Counted from the stretch's first letter, positions 43,584 to 53,543 are shown. The stretch: 64,000 nt of DNA from Scalindua sp964437425 (GCA_964437425.1 CAYTGO010000003.1:1-64000); one strand, 5' to 3'. Made by a program: numbers and translations. Notes: a model not told the origin generated them from the letters alone.

Positions 43584-44420
43584 ATGGCTAAATCAAAAAC
43601 CGGGTTAGGACGTAAATTCAGCGTTGCCGCTATCCAGTTCTGTTCTAATGAGGACAAAGCAGGAAACTTAAAACGTGCTGGCAAGTTTATTGACAGTGCC
43701 GCTAAAAACGGTGCAGACATTGTCATTTTGCCGGAGATGTTTAACTGCTGCGGACATACAAAAGTAATGGTAGAAAACGCGGAAGAGATACCGGGCAATA
43801 CAATTAATGCTTTGTCAGACAGGGCGCGAAAACTCGGAATTTATATTGTATGCGGAAGCATTTTTGAGAAGGTTGATAAGAACAGGGTTCATAACACTTC
43901 CGTAATAGTTGGACGAAAAGGTGAAATAGTGGCAAAGTATTCAAAGATCCACCTTTTTGATGTTGATATACAGGAGAAGATAAGATATAAAGAATCTGAG
44001 AATGTGATTGCAGGTAAGAAGGTCGTTACCGCTGATATGGGTGGTGTTAAGGTTGGTATGAGTATCTGCTATGACTTAAGATTCTGTGAGCTTTACAGGT
44101 CTCTGGCGTTAAACGGGGCAAAGATTATTTTTATCCCATCGGCATTTACGGCAACTACCGGTGAATTTCACTGGGAACCTCTGGTTAAAGCTCGTGCTAT
44201 TGAGAATCAAACTTTTGTTGTCGCTGCAAATCAGATAGGGACCAGCCCTAATGATATAACATGCTATGGGAAAAGCATGGTGGTGGATCCATGGGGAAGG
44301 GTTCTGGCAAAAGCGGAAGATGATGAAAATGTGATTTTGGCGGAGATCGATTTAGATTTACAGGAAGAGGTAAGAAAAGAGATACCTCTATTTGAACATA
44401 GACGTACCGATATATATTAA
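43584..44420 (+). CDS. Carbon-nitrogen hydrolase (nitrilase superfamily, Nit2-like)
   Basis: A 278-residue protein of usual size. The triad is Glu51 (VILPEMFN), Lys121 (AKYSKIHLFDVD) and Cys162 (VGMSICYDLRFCELYR). The sequence around the Cys and the RTDIY C-terminus fit the Nit/omega-amidase branch, which deaminates alpha-ketoglutaramate or repairs deaminated glutathione. It lies 28 bases before the cysteine desulfurase gene on the same strand. Confidence 0.88.
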   Translation: MAKSKTGLGRKFSVAAIQFCSNEDKAGNLKRAGKFIDSAAKNGADIVILPEMFNCCGHTKVMVENAEEIPGNTINALSDRARKLGIYIVCGSIFEKVDKNRVHNTSVIVGRKGEIVAKYSKIHLFDVDIQEKIRYKESENVIAGKKVVTADMGGVKVGMSICYDLRFCELYRSLALNGAKIIFIPSAFTATTGEFHWEPLVKARAIENQTFVVAANQIGTSPNDITCYGKSMVVDPWGRVLAKAEDDENVILAEIDLDLQEEVRKEIPLFEHRRTDIY

Positions 44421-44448
44421 GAGTTAGAGAAGAAATGGAGATTTACAA

Positions 44449-45615
44449 ATGAGGTTAGTTTATGCTGATAATAACGCGACAACACGAGTTGATGATAAAG
44501 TCCTAGAAGAGATGCTACCGTATTTTAAGGAATTTTACGGCAACCCATCAAGCATACACACTTTTGGAAGACAGGTTTCGAGCAAGATGGACCTGGCCAG
44601 GGAGAGAGTCGCAAGTATTCTGGGGGCAGATACTTCTGAAATAGTTTTTACGAGTTGTGGAACAGAGAGTAATAACTATGCCATACACAGTTCGTTAGAA
44701 GCGAATCCTGACAAAAAGCACGTCATTACTACCAAGGTAGAACATCCGGCAGTTTTGAATGTGTGTAAATATTTTGGGAAGAACGGTTACGATGTAACGG
44801 AGCTTGGTGTCGATAAGGACGGAATGCTTGATCTGGATGAGCTGAGAGATTCCATAAAAGATAATACGGCGATTGTCTCTATTATGCATGCAAATAATGA
44901 GACAGGCGTGATATTTCCGATTGAAGAGATCGGTAAAATAGTAAAAGAAAAAGGTGCGCTTTTTCACTGTGACGCGGTCCAGGCAATTGGCAAGATTCCC
45001 GTAAATCTTAAAAACAGCCATATCGACCTTCTGTCAATGTCCGGGCACAAGCTTCACGCGCCAAAAGGTGTCGGTGTCCTGTTCATACGAAAAGGGGTTA
45101 GAATTGATCCTTTGATTATTGGTGGCCACCAGGAAGATAATAGAAGGAGCGGGACAGAAAACGTTCCCTATATCATCGGGTTGGGTAAGGCTTGCGAAAT
45201 AGCGGAAGGATTTGTAAAAGAGGAACAGACAGAGGTAAGGCGCCTCAGGGACAGACTGGAAAAAGGCATAAAAGATCAGCTTACTCATGTAGTAATAAGT
45301 GGAGAGAACAGTGAGCGTTTGCCCAATACGAGTAATGTAAGTTTCGAATGTGTAGAAGGTGAGGCGACCCTGCTTTTGCTTGATATGGCAGGCATTGCGA
45401 CCTCTTCGGGTTCAGCGTGCACAACAGGCTCGGCAGAACCATCTCACGTTTTGCAGGCGATGGGAATCCCTCCTGTTACCAGCAGGGGAACAATAAGGTT
45501 TAGTCTGAGTAGATACAGCACTGAAGATGAAGTTGACTACATTTTGGAAAAACTGGTACCGATAGTTAAAAGGCTACAAACCCTTTCACCTCTTTTTGAC
45601 GATTCACAAGCCTGA
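44449..45615 (+). CDS. Cysteine desulfurase (NifS/IscS type)
   Basis: A 388-residue PLP enzyme. YADNNATTRVDDKVLEEM starts the protein; the PLP lysine is Lys201 in SMSGHKLHAPKGVG; the active-site cysteine is Cys324 in SSGSACTTGSAEPSHVL. It moves sulfur from cysteine for iron-sulfur clusters or thiolated tRNA. No iscU/nifU gene is adjacent. A hairpin terminator follows 26 bases after the stop. Confidence 0.93.
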   Translation: MRLVYADNNATTRVDDKVLEEMLPYFKEFYGNPSSIHTFGRQVSSKMDLARERVASILGADTSEIVFTSCGTESNNYAIHSSLEANPDKKHVITTKVEHPAVLNVCKYFGKNGYDVTELGVDKDGMLDLDELRDSIKDNTAIVSIMHANNETGVIFPIEEIGKIVKEKGALFHCDAVQAIGKIPVNLKNSHIDLLSMSGHKLHAPKGVGVLFIRKGVRIDPLIIGGHQEDNRRSGTENVPYIIGLGKACEIAEGFVKEEQTEVRRLRDRLEKGIKDQLTHVVISGENSERLPNTSNVSFECVEGEATLLLLDMAGIATSSGSACTTGSAEPSHVLQAMGIPPVTSRGTIRFSLSRYSTEDEVDYILEKLVPIVKRLQTLSPLFDDSQA

Positions 45616-45641
45616 GAGGTCGAACCCTGATCCAAAAAATT

Positions 45642-45672
45642 AGCCCCGTTACCGTGCTCTGGTAACGAGGCT
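45642..45672. terminator. Bidirectional intrinsic terminator
   Basis: AGCC-C-CGTTACC and GGTAACG-A-GGCT form a 12-bp stem with a central C/A mismatch and a 7-nt loop. T-runs follow on both strands (CTTTTT to the right; ATTTTTTGG reading leftward). It sits between the convergent cysteine desulfurase and htrA genes. Confidence 0.85.
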
Positions 45673-45724
45673 TAAACTTTTTCTGCGATAATAGCTTCTT
45701 CCACAGTTAGAAAAATCTGCTTTT

Positions 45725-47224
45725 CTATTTGCTCTTAATTATCACAAATCGTGTGTGCATACCTCGTCTTAATAAAAATAGAATGTCTTTCCCCTCTGCA
45801 GTGCGCTTAAGTGCACTGGAGAACTCTTCTAAATTATTAATTTTTTCTCGATTAACTTCCTTTATTAAGTCTCCTTCTTTTACATCAGCTTGAGCAGCAG
45901 AGCTGCCTGGCTCTACCGCAGTAACAACTACGCCGGTTTCACCTTCAAATTCAAAACTTTTAGCTAGTTCTTCAGTTAGGTTTTGTACTGATATGCCCAG
46001 GTTATTACCAGCAGCTGGTTTGCCTGAAGCAAATAGATCTGACGGTTGCTCGCCTATTTTCACTGTTAAAATCGTTTCCTTCTCTTTTCTCAAGACTTTA
46101 ACTTTAACCGTCTTGCCAACCTCAGTTTGGGCGACAAAATTACGTAAACGATTAACATCGCTTATTTCCCTGTTATTATACCCGATTACAATATCGCCTC
46201 TTTCGAAGCCTGCTTCCTGGGCAGGGGAACCGTCCTGTACGTCGCTTATCAATACTCCTTCGGTAACCTCTACTCCGAATTGCTCTGCAAGTGATTCGTC
46301 CATATTCTGAATGGCGACACCTAGCCAGCCTCGAGTTACTTTTCCTTTAACAATCAGGTCTCTGAGCACGGCTTTTGCCATATTTACAGGAATGGCAAAT
46401 CCTATTCCCTGGTAACCACCTGAACGGGTGAAGATCGCAGTATTGATTCCTATAATCTCTCCATCAATATTAAGTAATGGACCTCCGCTGTTTCCGGGAT
46501 TAATCGCAGCATCGGTTTGAATAAAATTCTCATAATTTGCAATGCCGACGCCTGATCTGCCTATCGCACTTACAACACCGACTGAAACGGTATGAGTAAG
46601 GCCAAAAGGGTTACCGATTGCAATAGCCCATTGTCCCTGCCTTAAGGCTTCAGAGTCTCCCATTTTTGCTGCTTTCAAATTCTTTCCTTCAATTTTTATC
46701 ACTGCTAAATCTGTCTGTTCGTCTGTACCTACAATTTCTCCATCAAATTCTCTCTTGTCACTGAGCTTAACCTTTAATTCGTCCATGTCTGCGACAACAT
46801 GGTTATTCGTCAGGATGTATGCTTTTTCGCCGTCAATTTTTACTATTACACCGGAGCCAAGGCTCTGTGTTTTATACTCTCCCTTAGGAGGCGCTTTTGG
46901 TACAAATTTGTCAAAAAATTCATCAAACGGGCCTCCCCTTCCACGTCTATCACCATGTCCGCCACCACCGCCAGGTCCGCGACCGCGTCCATATTGATCA
47001 CCGTGATATCCTCCTGTAGCAGGATGTTTGAAAACTTTTACCGTTGTTATGGAAACAACTGATAGTTTGACATCTTCTGAAACATGTACTAAAGACTCTT
47101 CTAGTTCTACCAGCCCTGTTGACGCTTTAGCACTGCCCGTGTATCCCAGGATTAATGATAAAGCAAATAGCGAAACGCTAAAGAGCATAAAATAATTTCT
47201 TAAATCCCATTTTTTCCTGTACAC
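45725..47224 (-). CDS. HtrA/DegP-type periplasmic serine protease
   Basis: A 499-residue protein with a GTG start behind a strong AAAGGAGG. A signal helix at about 11-30, then a Gly/Arg-rich linker (about 71-98; GRGRGPGGGGGHGDRRGRGG) and the protease domain with His142 (TNNHVVAD), Asp172 (TDLAVIK) and Ser246 (GNSGGPL). Two PDZ domains follow (about 300-385 and 410-495). It degrades or refolds damaged envelope proteins. The glycine-rich linker is unusually long. Confidence 0.95.
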   Translation of the reverse strand: MYRKKWDLRNYFMLFSVSLFALSLILGYTGSAKASTGLVELEESLVHVSEDVKLSVVSITTVKVFKHPATGGYHGDQYGRGRGPGGGGGHGDRRGRGGPFDEFFDKFVPKAPPKGEYKTQSLGSGVIVKIDGEKAYILTNNHVVADMDELKVKLSDKREFDGEIVGTDEQTDLAVIKIEGKNLKAAKMGDSEALRQGQWAIAIGNPFGLTHTVSVGVVSAIGRSGVGIANYENFIQTDAAINPGNSGGPLLNIDGEIIGINTAIFTRSGGYQGIGFAIPVNMAKAVLRDLIVKGKVTRGWLGVAIQNMDESLAEQFGVEVTEGVLISDVQDGSPAQEAGFERGDIVIGYNNREISDVNRLRNFVAQTEVGKTVKVKVLRKEKETILTVKIGEQPSDLFASGKPAAGNNLGISVQNLTEELAKSFEFEGETGVVVTAVEPGSSAAQADVKEGDLIKEVNREKINNLEEFSSALKRTAEGKDILFLLRRGMHTRFVIIKSK

Positions 47225-47362
47225 GAAAAACCTCCTTTAGGTAGGTATAAAACCCAATTAAGTATAATAGTGATTTAACACATTCAAATAGTAGTATAAT
47301 CCAGTATTAATAGCAATATGATAATCTATGCTCATTTTTGTTTGGTCTAGAGTGTTGCGATT

Positions 47363-48955
47363 TCAAATCTGTTTCTTGAGAATAGCGCCATTTGTAACGC
47401 TCTCATGCTTTCCGTCATTGATAGTTAACTTGCCGTTTACTAAGACATTTTTGATGCCTGTAGAGTAATTATGCGGCCTTGTAAACGTTGCCTGCTCTGC
47501 AATCGTTTCCTGATCAAAAATTGTTATATCTGCAAAGCATCCTTCCTTTAAAATCCCTCTGTCTTTAAGTCCCAGCGTTTGGGCAGGGAAGCCTGTCATT
47601 TTATATATAGCTTCTTCGATAGATAAAATGGAGGTTTCATTAACATATTTTCTTATTACCCTGGAAAAAGTACCGTAGCCTCTTGGATGTGGCTTTCCGT
47701 AATTTAACACTCCTTTTAAAGAACGAAGGGAGCTATCAGAACCGATCATTACGGAATCCCATTTCAATATCCTGGCAAGATTTTCTTCTGACATATTGAA
47801 AAATATAACGCTTACTTTACAATCTTCTTCATATAAAAGATCGAGAACAAATTCTAAAGGGGCTATTTTTAATGTTTTTGAAATTTCGCCAATCGTTTTT
47901 CCTTCATAGCCTCTTTTTTCTTTATTAAACACGGATGAAATCATTATGGTTCCCCAAAATTCCTGACTCAGGCCTTCTTGCTCCATTTCTTTGATAATAC
48001 GCTCTCTGCAAAGAGGGTCCCCCAGCCTTTTCTTCTCTTTGGTGTTTCCTCCTTCATATACCCAATCGGGCAAAATAATATCTAAATCAGTTGCTGCCGC
48101 TGTATACGGATATCGATCACATGTGATTTTAATACCTTCGGCTCTGGCATCTTCAAGCATGCTTTCTATCTTATCAATCTTCCACCAGTTCTTTTCTCCC
48201 CATGTCTTAATGTGGGAGACTTGAGCATTTACTCCGCTCTCTTTGGAAATATTTATGGTTTCGCTTAAGGCCGCTTCTAATTTATCGCCTTCATCCCTCA
48301 TATGGGTAGCGTATATACCATTATAATCACTGACGATTTTGCATAATGCAATTAGTTCATCCGTTTTTGCGTAGCATCCCGGGGGATAAACCAATCCGCT
48401 TGACATGCCAAAAGCACCTGACTCCATGGCATCTCGTAATTCACGTTCCATTGCAACAAGTTCGTTACTATCCGGTTCCCTATCTTCATACCCCAGCACG
48501 CAAGCGCGGATGTTGCCATGGCCAACCAGAAACCCCCTGTTTATAGAACTCTTTGCGTCTTTTGCCCTTGTAAAAAAATCATCAGCTGTTTGCCAATTAA
48601 TATCCAGTCCGAATTTGCTGAAACCTTTTTTTTTGTTTTCAAGTAATTGGCCTTTTAGCGGAAATGCGGATATGCCACAGTTTCCACAAATCTCTGTGGT
48701 AACACCGTCATAGATTTTACTTTCACTTTCCGGGCTGACTAAACAGAAAAAATCACTATGTGAGTGGATGTCAATAAATCCTGGTGCGACAATACAGCCG
48801 TCCGCATCGATAACGTCAGAATCCGGACGGCGAGCAATATCGCCTATATAAATGATTTTGTCGCCTTGAATACCAATGTCTGCAACCCTCTTGGCACTGC
48901 CTGTTCCATCGACGAGAATACCGTTTTTAATTATTAGATCAAAATTGTGTGACAT
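47363..48955 (-). CDS. N-acyl-D-amino-acid deacylase family amidohydrolase
   Basis: A 530-residue metal-dependent amidohydrolase. IIKNGILVDGTGSAKRVADIGIQGDKIIYIGD opens it; FIDIHSHSDFF holds the zinc His pair; TTEICGNCGISAFP, HIKTWGEKNWWK and GSDSSLRSLKG are further family motifs. It probably hydrolyses N-acyl-D-amino acids or D-aminoacyl peptides from turnover of peptidoglycan or protein. It is convergent with nothing and stands alone. Confidence 0.88.
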   Translation of the reverse strand: MSHNFDLIIKNGILVDGTGSAKRVADIGIQGDKIIYIGDIARRPDSDVIDADGCIVAPGFIDIHSHSDFFCLVSPESESKIYDGVTTEICGNCGISAFPLKGQLLENKKKGFSKFGLDINWQTADDFFTRAKDAKSSINRGFLVGHGNIRACVLGYEDREPDSNELVAMERELRDAMESGAFGMSSGLVYPPGCYAKTDELIALCKIVSDYNGIYATHMRDEGDKLEAALSETINISKESGVNAQVSHIKTWGEKNWWKIDKIESMLEDARAEGIKITCDRYPYTAAATDLDIILPDWVYEGGNTKEKKRLGDPLCRERIIKEMEQEGLSQEFWGTIMISSVFNKEKRGYEGKTIGEISKTLKIAPLEFVLDLLYEEDCKVSVIFFNMSEENLARILKWDSVMIGSDSSLRSLKGVLNYGKPHPRGYGTFSRVIRKYVNETSILSIEEAIYKMTGFPAQTLGLKDRGILKEGCFADITIFDQETIAEQATFTRPHNYSTGIKNVLVNGKLTINDGKHESVTNGAILKKQI

Positions 48956-49104
48956 TAAGGATATCCCATGAAATGTAAGTGGTCATATTATCAAACTCTA
49001 GACTATGATTTATTTCGAATTGAGCGTTTCAACGATTTGCTTCTAACTAAAGCGTGGAAGGTAAAATACTATGTAATGATGGATTGTGCTGAGCCTGGAG
49101 TCTA

Positions 49105-49296
49105 TCATTCACTGAGCCTAGAGGGTTTCGTGGTACCGAGAAAAGAATCGACATCTTTATGTAATGCGTTCAAATCCTTCTTTAATGCACGGTTCTGAGC
49201 GGCATTGTGGCTTTTGTTGAACGTATAGCATCCCGAAGCGCACACTACAAATATTAGAAACATAATAGTTTTTGTTATGATTTCTGTTGGCTTCAA
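49105..49296 (-). CDS. Small lipoprotein
   Basis: A 63-residue protein if a TTG start at 49296 is used, or 52 residues from an internal ATG at 49263. The signal TIMFLIFVVCASGC gives a clear lipobox, and a short Lys/Asn/Asp-rich tail follows. A plus-strand frame overlaps here (48968-49198), but it lacks any recognisable feature. It lies just downstream of rpoN. Confidence 0.5.
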   Translation of the reverse strand: MKPTEIITKTIMFLIFVVCASGCYTFNKSHNAAQNRALKKDLNALHKDVDSFLGTTKPSRLSE

Positions 49297-49327
49297 AATT
49301 TTTTACTAAAACGTAATTAGCGCGTGC

Positions 49328-50788
49328 TTAACACTCTTTCCTTTTTCTTGATGAAGGGATTTTCATGCTTCTTCTATATTTTGTTACCGTTCTTCGTGCA
49401 ATATCGCCACCCATTGCTCTTAATTTAGCAGCAATTTCTTCGTCGCTTAAGGGGTGTGATTTGTCTTCTTCATTTACAATTTTTGATAATTTTTGCCTTG
49501 TCGCTTCCCATGATTCCATGTCGCCATCAGCATTTACAAATCCTCCTGTAAAGAAGTATTTTAACTCGAAAATACCTTTAGGAGTTTGTGCATATTTATG
49601 AGCGATGGCGCGACTTACCGTTGATACGTGAATCCCTACCGCATCTGCAACATCCTGCATCTTTAAAGTTCGAAGTCCCAGGGTGCCTTCTTCAAAAAAT
49701 TTCGTTTGCATTTCTACTATCTTGACTGCTACTTTGTGCAGAGTTCCTTTTCGTTGTTCAATAGCATCTATGAGCCATCTGGCAGATTCGATTTTTTTGC
49801 GAATATAACGCCTTGTGTCTATGTCATGGCCCTTACCAACAAGCACATCTTTATAAAATGAGCTTATATAAACGCGTGGCAGGTTATGGTCTCCGATGAG
49901 CGTGACCTCGTATTTCCCGTCCACACAATCGACTTTAACTTCTGGTGTTACGTATGGAATTCGTTCACTGCTGAAAAGGGAGCCCGGTTTAGGGTTTAGT
50001 GTCTTAATGAATTCTATTACTTTTTTGATCAGTTCCAGGTTATAACCCAGCTTTTTTGCTATAAGCTTATATTTCTTTGTTTCGACGTCTGCAAGGTGAT
50101 TTGTTATTAGTTCCTTAATAATAGGGTAATCCGCGTCTCGCTGATCTAATTGAAGCAGAAGGCACTCTCTCAGGTTTCGTGCTCCTACACCAAGTGGCTC
50201 CATGTTTTGTATAACTTCCAATGCTTCATTCGCTTGTTCAATACTTACTGGTATTTCCAGCGATTCAACAATTTCTTCCAAAGGATAAGCCAGATATCCT
50301 ATATCATTAATGCTGAAAATCATGTTTTCACAGATTGCCATGAGCGAATCATCTAACTCCATAATCGATAACTGCCCAAGTAGATAGTCTTGAAGTGATA
50401 TGGATCCTGAAGCAGTATTTTCCAATGCTTCCTGTTTGCGGTCTCGTTCCTCCCCTCCATCACTCCTTTTTATATTTGTTTGGGAAAAGTAGTCTCCCCA
50501 ATCATCTGCCATTTCTCCAAGTCTTTTAAATTCTTCATCCTCCTGCGCGTCTTCCTGGCTTTTGCCTTCCTCAAGCGAATCATCGAGTGTTTTTTGCTCG
50601 TCTGTTTTTTGTTCGTTCTTCTCGTCTTCAGTCAATTCTTCTAATACGGGATTCTCCATCAGCTCTTGTTGTACATGTTCTACTAGAGCTAACATAGGGA
50701 GTTGAAGTATCTCTATGGACTGGATCACCTGGGGTGCCAGTTTCATCTGTTGTCGAAGTTGCGGTGATAATATTGTGCCTATTTTCAT
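49328..50788 (-). CDS. rpoN: RNA polymerase sigma-54 factor RpoN
   Basis: A 486-residue protein. Region I is Gln/Leu-rich (LSPQLRQQMKLAPQVIQSIEILQLPMLALVEHVQQEL); a long acidic region II (about 55-110) follows; the core-binding and DNA-binding parts include MQDVADAVGIHVSTVSRAIAHKYAQTP and the RpoN box ARRTVTKYR near the C-terminus. It directs RNA polymerase to -24/-12 promoters that need enhancer-binding activators. Confidence 0.96.
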   Translation of the reverse strand: MKIGTILSPQLRQQMKLAPQVIQSIEILQLPMLALVEHVQQELMENPVLEELTEDEKNEQKTDEQKTLDDSLEEGKSQEDAQEDEEFKRLGEMADDWGDYFSQTNIKRSDGGEERDRKQEALENTASGSISLQDYLLGQLSIMELDDSLMAICENMIFSINDIGYLAYPLEEIVESLEIPVSIEQANEALEVIQNMEPLGVGARNLRECLLLQLDQRDADYPIIKELITNHLADVETKKYKLIAKKLGYNLELIKKVIEFIKTLNPKPGSLFSSERIPYVTPEVKVDCVDGKYEVTLIGDHNLPRVYISSFYKDVLVGKGHDIDTRRYIRKKIESARWLIDAIEQRKGTLHKVAVKIVEMQTKFFEEGTLGLRTLKMQDVADAVGIHVSTVSRAIAHKYAQTPKGIFELKYFFTGGFVNADGDMESWEATRQKLSKIVNEEDKSHPLSDEEIAAKLRAMGGDIARRTVTKYRRSMKIPSSRKRKEC

Positions 50789-50843
50789 ATATTGTAACCT
50801 TGAGAAACTTAATCTTTTTGCATTAATTTTTTGTCATTTTTTA

Positions 50844-51185
50844 TTAAAACATATTTGGCATTCCAGGTATGTTCAAGCCACCTGTCAGTTTTCCCATTTC
50901 CTCTTGGTGCATTTCCTGAGATTTTTTCATGCCCTGAGACACTGCTGCTAATATAAGGTCTTCCAGCATTTGGACGTCATCGGGATCAACGACTTCCTTA
51001 TCAATTTTTATAGATAAAAGCTCTTGCTTTCCGTTTACATGCACAGTTACCATTCCGCCGCCAGAGCTTGTTTCTATAACGCGCTCTTTAAGGCTGGCCT
51101 GAATAGACTCCATCTGTTTCTGCATGCTCGCAGCCTGCTTTTGCATTTGCTTCATCATGTTGCCCATGTTACCCATTCCCTTCAT
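50844..51185 (-). CDS. YbaB/EbfC nucleoid-associated protein
   Basis: A 113-residue protein. A Met/Gln-rich N-terminal helix (GNMMKQMQKQAASMQKQMESIQASL) and GGGMVTVHVNGKQELLSIKIDKEVVDPDDVQMLEDLILAAVSQGMKKSQEM are the family core. It binds DNA as a dimer. It overlaps dnaX by 4 bases, the usual dnaX-ybaB pairing. Confidence 0.95.
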   Translation of the reverse strand: MKGMGNMGNMMKQMQKQAASMQKQMESIQASLKERVIETSSGGGMVTVHVNGKQELLSIKIDKEVVDPDDVQMLEDLILAAVSQGMKKSQEMHQEEMGKLTGGLNIPGMPNMF

Positions 51186-52867
51186 CCCTTTTCCTCCCTT
51201 ACATTAACAATTGACCCATCAAAAAACTCGACCGCTTTCTTCACCATCGGCTCATTTTTTATATCATCTAATTTTTTCTTTCTTCCTTCCTGAACCACTC
51301 CCTGACTACTGCTCTTACGATCTGTTGCCTGAAACCCGTTTTCTGAAACTATAATTTTTACACTAATCTTCCTTCCGGTTACTTTTTCCAGACAACTGTC
51401 AATTATCCGCTTTTCTTCAGGTTTTTCAAGCCTTTCTTTGTGAACAAGGTAATTTTTTGGAATTTCTACAATTGCGTCATTGCCATCAATGTTTGATATC
51501 CTTGCATTTTTTAATACAGCCCAGGTTGTCTTTTTCTTTGACTGGAGTTCAATCATTGCTTTATTCCATGTATCAGCAAGACTTTTATCAGGACTTATCT
51601 TTTTGTCCAAGGCGATAGAATCATGAGCATGAGAAGGTTTCGCTTGTATCTCTGGTTTTGCCGGCGCCGTAACATCTGTTTTGCTTATGGATATTGTTTT
51701 ACCTGTATCCTCTATGTTGCCTTCGAACATTTTTTTCATGCCTTCTATTTTATCTAAAACAGAACTTAGGGGCTTTAGTTCTTCCATAGTGGCAAGTTTT
51801 ACAAACAAAACTTCCAGATAAATCTTCTGTTGGAGCAAGTCCCTGGTTTTTGTTTTCGCTTCTGAAATTACCTGGAACATATACATTAGTGTTTCAGGAG
51901 AAAATGATGAAGATTGCGTTCGTAAAAGATTAAGATCTCCTGATCCCGTTTCTATAGTATCGTTTTCCTTTTTACAAACCGAAACAAGGAGCAAATCACG
52001 AATATAAAGAAGTAGCTGATCAATAAAGCCTTCTATATCCCGTCCGCCTTCCATGATACCGTGAAATATTTCTATAGATAATTCAGGTTTTTTTTCAGTA
52101 AAACTATTAATTAAACTTGAAAGTTTCTCTTCACTGACGACACCAAAAATATCGTAAACATCTCTTAGAGTTATTTTTTCATGACAAAAGGAAGCAAGCT
52201 GGTCTAAAATTGATTCGGAATCTCTCAACCCTCCCCTGGCATATTTCGCTATGGATTGAAGTACTTCTTCCTCTGCAGCAATATTCTCGGATTTGCAAAT
52301 CTGTGCCAGCCTGTCACTAATGTCAGCTATTGATATATTTTTGAAATCAAACCTCTGGCAGCGTGACTGAACGGTATCGGGCACACGGCTTGGCGAGGTT
52401 GTGGCAAAGATAAATTTTACATGTTCAGGTGGTTCTTCCAGCGTTTTCAAGAGTGCATTGAACGCTTCCTTCGTCAACATGTGTACCTCATCTATGATAT
52501 AAATTTTGTGTTTTGAAACGGCAGGTGCATACCCCACATTCTGTCTGATATTTCTTATTTCGTCTATGCCGCGATTGGAAGCACCGTCAATTTCCAGAAC
52601 GTCAATATCATTTCCATTTGTGATGCTGTTACAGGTGGAGCATTTATTACATGGGGTGCTGGTAGTCCCTTTTTGACAATTGAGGGCTTTGGAGAGTATT
52701 CTTGCCATAGATGTCTTGCCTACCCCCCTGGGGCCGGCAAACAAATAAGCATGGGCAACACGGTCTGATTGAAGTGCATTTACCAATGTGGTAACCACAT
52801 GTTTTTGCCCGACAATCTCATTAAATGATTTTGGTCGATATCTTCTCGAGAGAACTATATATGACAT
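51182..52867 (-). CDS. dnaX: DNA polymerase III subunits gamma/tau DnaX
   Basis: A 561-residue clamp loader ATPase. SRRYRPKSFNEIVGQKHVVTTL, Walker A LFAGPRGVGKTSMARILSKALNC, a zinc finger (CNKCSTC), Walker B IYIIDEVHMLTKEAFNALLKTLEEPPEHVKFIFATT, and SRCQRFDF. The C-terminal tau-like part (about 370-561) is Lys-rich and poorly conserved. ybaB follows; the SRP RNA lies upstream. Confidence 0.95.
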   Translation of the reverse strand: MSYIVLSRRYRPKSFNEIVGQKHVVTTLVNALQSDRVAHAYLFAGPRGVGKTSMARILSKALNCQKGTTSTPCNKCSTCNSITNGNDIDVLEIDGASNRGIDEIRNIRQNVGYAPAVSKHKIYIIDEVHMLTKEAFNALLKTLEEPPEHVKFIFATTSPSRVPDTVQSRCQRFDFKNISIADISDRLAQICKSENIAAEEEVLQSIAKYARGGLRDSESILDQLASFCHEKITLRDVYDIFGVVSEEKLSSLINSFTEKKPELSIEIFHGIMEGGRDIEGFIDQLLLYIRDLLLVSVCKKENDTIETGSGDLNLLRTQSSSFSPETLMYMFQVISEAKTKTRDLLQQKIYLEVLFVKLATMEELKPLSSVLDKIEGMKKMFEGNIEDTGKTISISKTDVTAPAKPEIQAKPSHAHDSIALDKKISPDKSLADTWNKAMIELQSKKKTTWAVLKNARISNIDGNDAIVEIPKNYLVHKERLEKPEEKRIIDSCLEKVTGRKISVKIIVSENGFQATDRKSSSQGVVQEGRKKKLDDIKNEPMVKKAVEFFDGSIVNVREEKG

Positions 52868-52891
52868 ATCTTCCCATAAATTAGCGAAAAC

Positions 52892-53161
52892 GGCCGTGCA
52901 CTTTTTTTCGATTTCCTTTCCGTTGGACTTCCCAGGCAGTTAGCTCCAACCAGGCAACCCCACGGCACATGAGTACAAATGCTTATGGCTGCTTGCTTCC
53001 GCATCTGACCAGGTTCACATAGCCTCATTGCATGAGACCCAGCCTTCAACACCACTTACTCAAAAAGCACCAAAAGTCAGAAAAACCTCCAAAAAGCGAT
53101 CGACCCTGCATAAGCGGTTTGCAGGTTACAAGGAACCGCTAGCTCCCCGTCTAGCACGGCC
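52892..53161 (-). ncRNA. ffs: Large-type bacterial SRP RNA (with Alu domain)
   Basis: About 270 nt. The apical domain has GGTCAGATGCGGAAGCAAGC with the GGAA tetraloop, as in all SRP RNAs. The 3' part CATGTGCCGTGGGGTTGCC and GAGCTAACTGC and the 5' part CCGTGCTAGACGGGGAGCTA, GCGGTTCCTTGTAACCTGCA and TAAGTGGTGTTGA match the long Bacillus-type scRNA including its Alu domain. The ends pair perfectly, GGCCGTGC at the 5' end with GCACGGCC at the 3' end. It guides signal-peptide proteins to the membrane with Ffh. It precedes dnaX. Confidence 0.92.
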
Positions 53162-53218
53162 AGAATTTCGACTGATATTACTTAAAAAATTAAAGAACAT
53201 AACTAAACTATTTTTATA

Positions 53219-53308
53219 TGGCGGAGAGGGCGGGATTCGAACCCGCGAGGCAGTTACCCACCTACACGCTTTCCAAGCGTGCTCCTTCGGCCACTCGGAC
53301 ACCTCTCC
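53219..53308 (-). tRNA. tRNA-Ser (anticodon GGA)
   Basis: 90 nt with a long variable arm. The acceptor stem is GGAGAGG/CCTCTCC, the anticodon loop CTTGGAAAG contains GGA, and the T arm is GGGTTCGAATCCCGCC. The CCA end is encoded. Confidence 0.95.
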
Positions 53309-53390
53309 AATCCGAGATTGAGTGAAAGAGACCAGACCTGCCTCAATCCGGGTAAATATTGTTACTGGGAAATGACCCTCCATACTAAAA

Positions 53391-53477
53391 CGGAGGGAGC
53401 GAGATTCGAACTCGCGTGAAGATTTCTCCCCAACTGGTTTTCGAAACCAGCGCTTTCAACCGCTCAGCCATCCCTCC
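53391..53477 (-). tRNA. tRNA-Ser (anticodon CGA)
   Basis: 87 nt with a long variable arm. The acceptor stem is GGAGGGA/TCCCTCC, the anticodon loop TTCGAAA contains CGA, and the T arm holds GAGTTCGAATCTCGC. The CCA end is not encoded, so it needs the CCA-adding enzyme. Confidence 0.94.
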
Positions 53478-53543
53478 ACTTTTAATTATGGTAGAACAAC
53501 CTGTCTGCCCGGTGTAAACTGGCCAGCTGTTTCAGCCGGGAGA

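Noticed and set aside
48968..49198. A 76-codon plus-strand gene
   Set aside because: It overlaps a small minus-strand lipoprotein gene with a clear lipobox and shows no recognisable domain itself.
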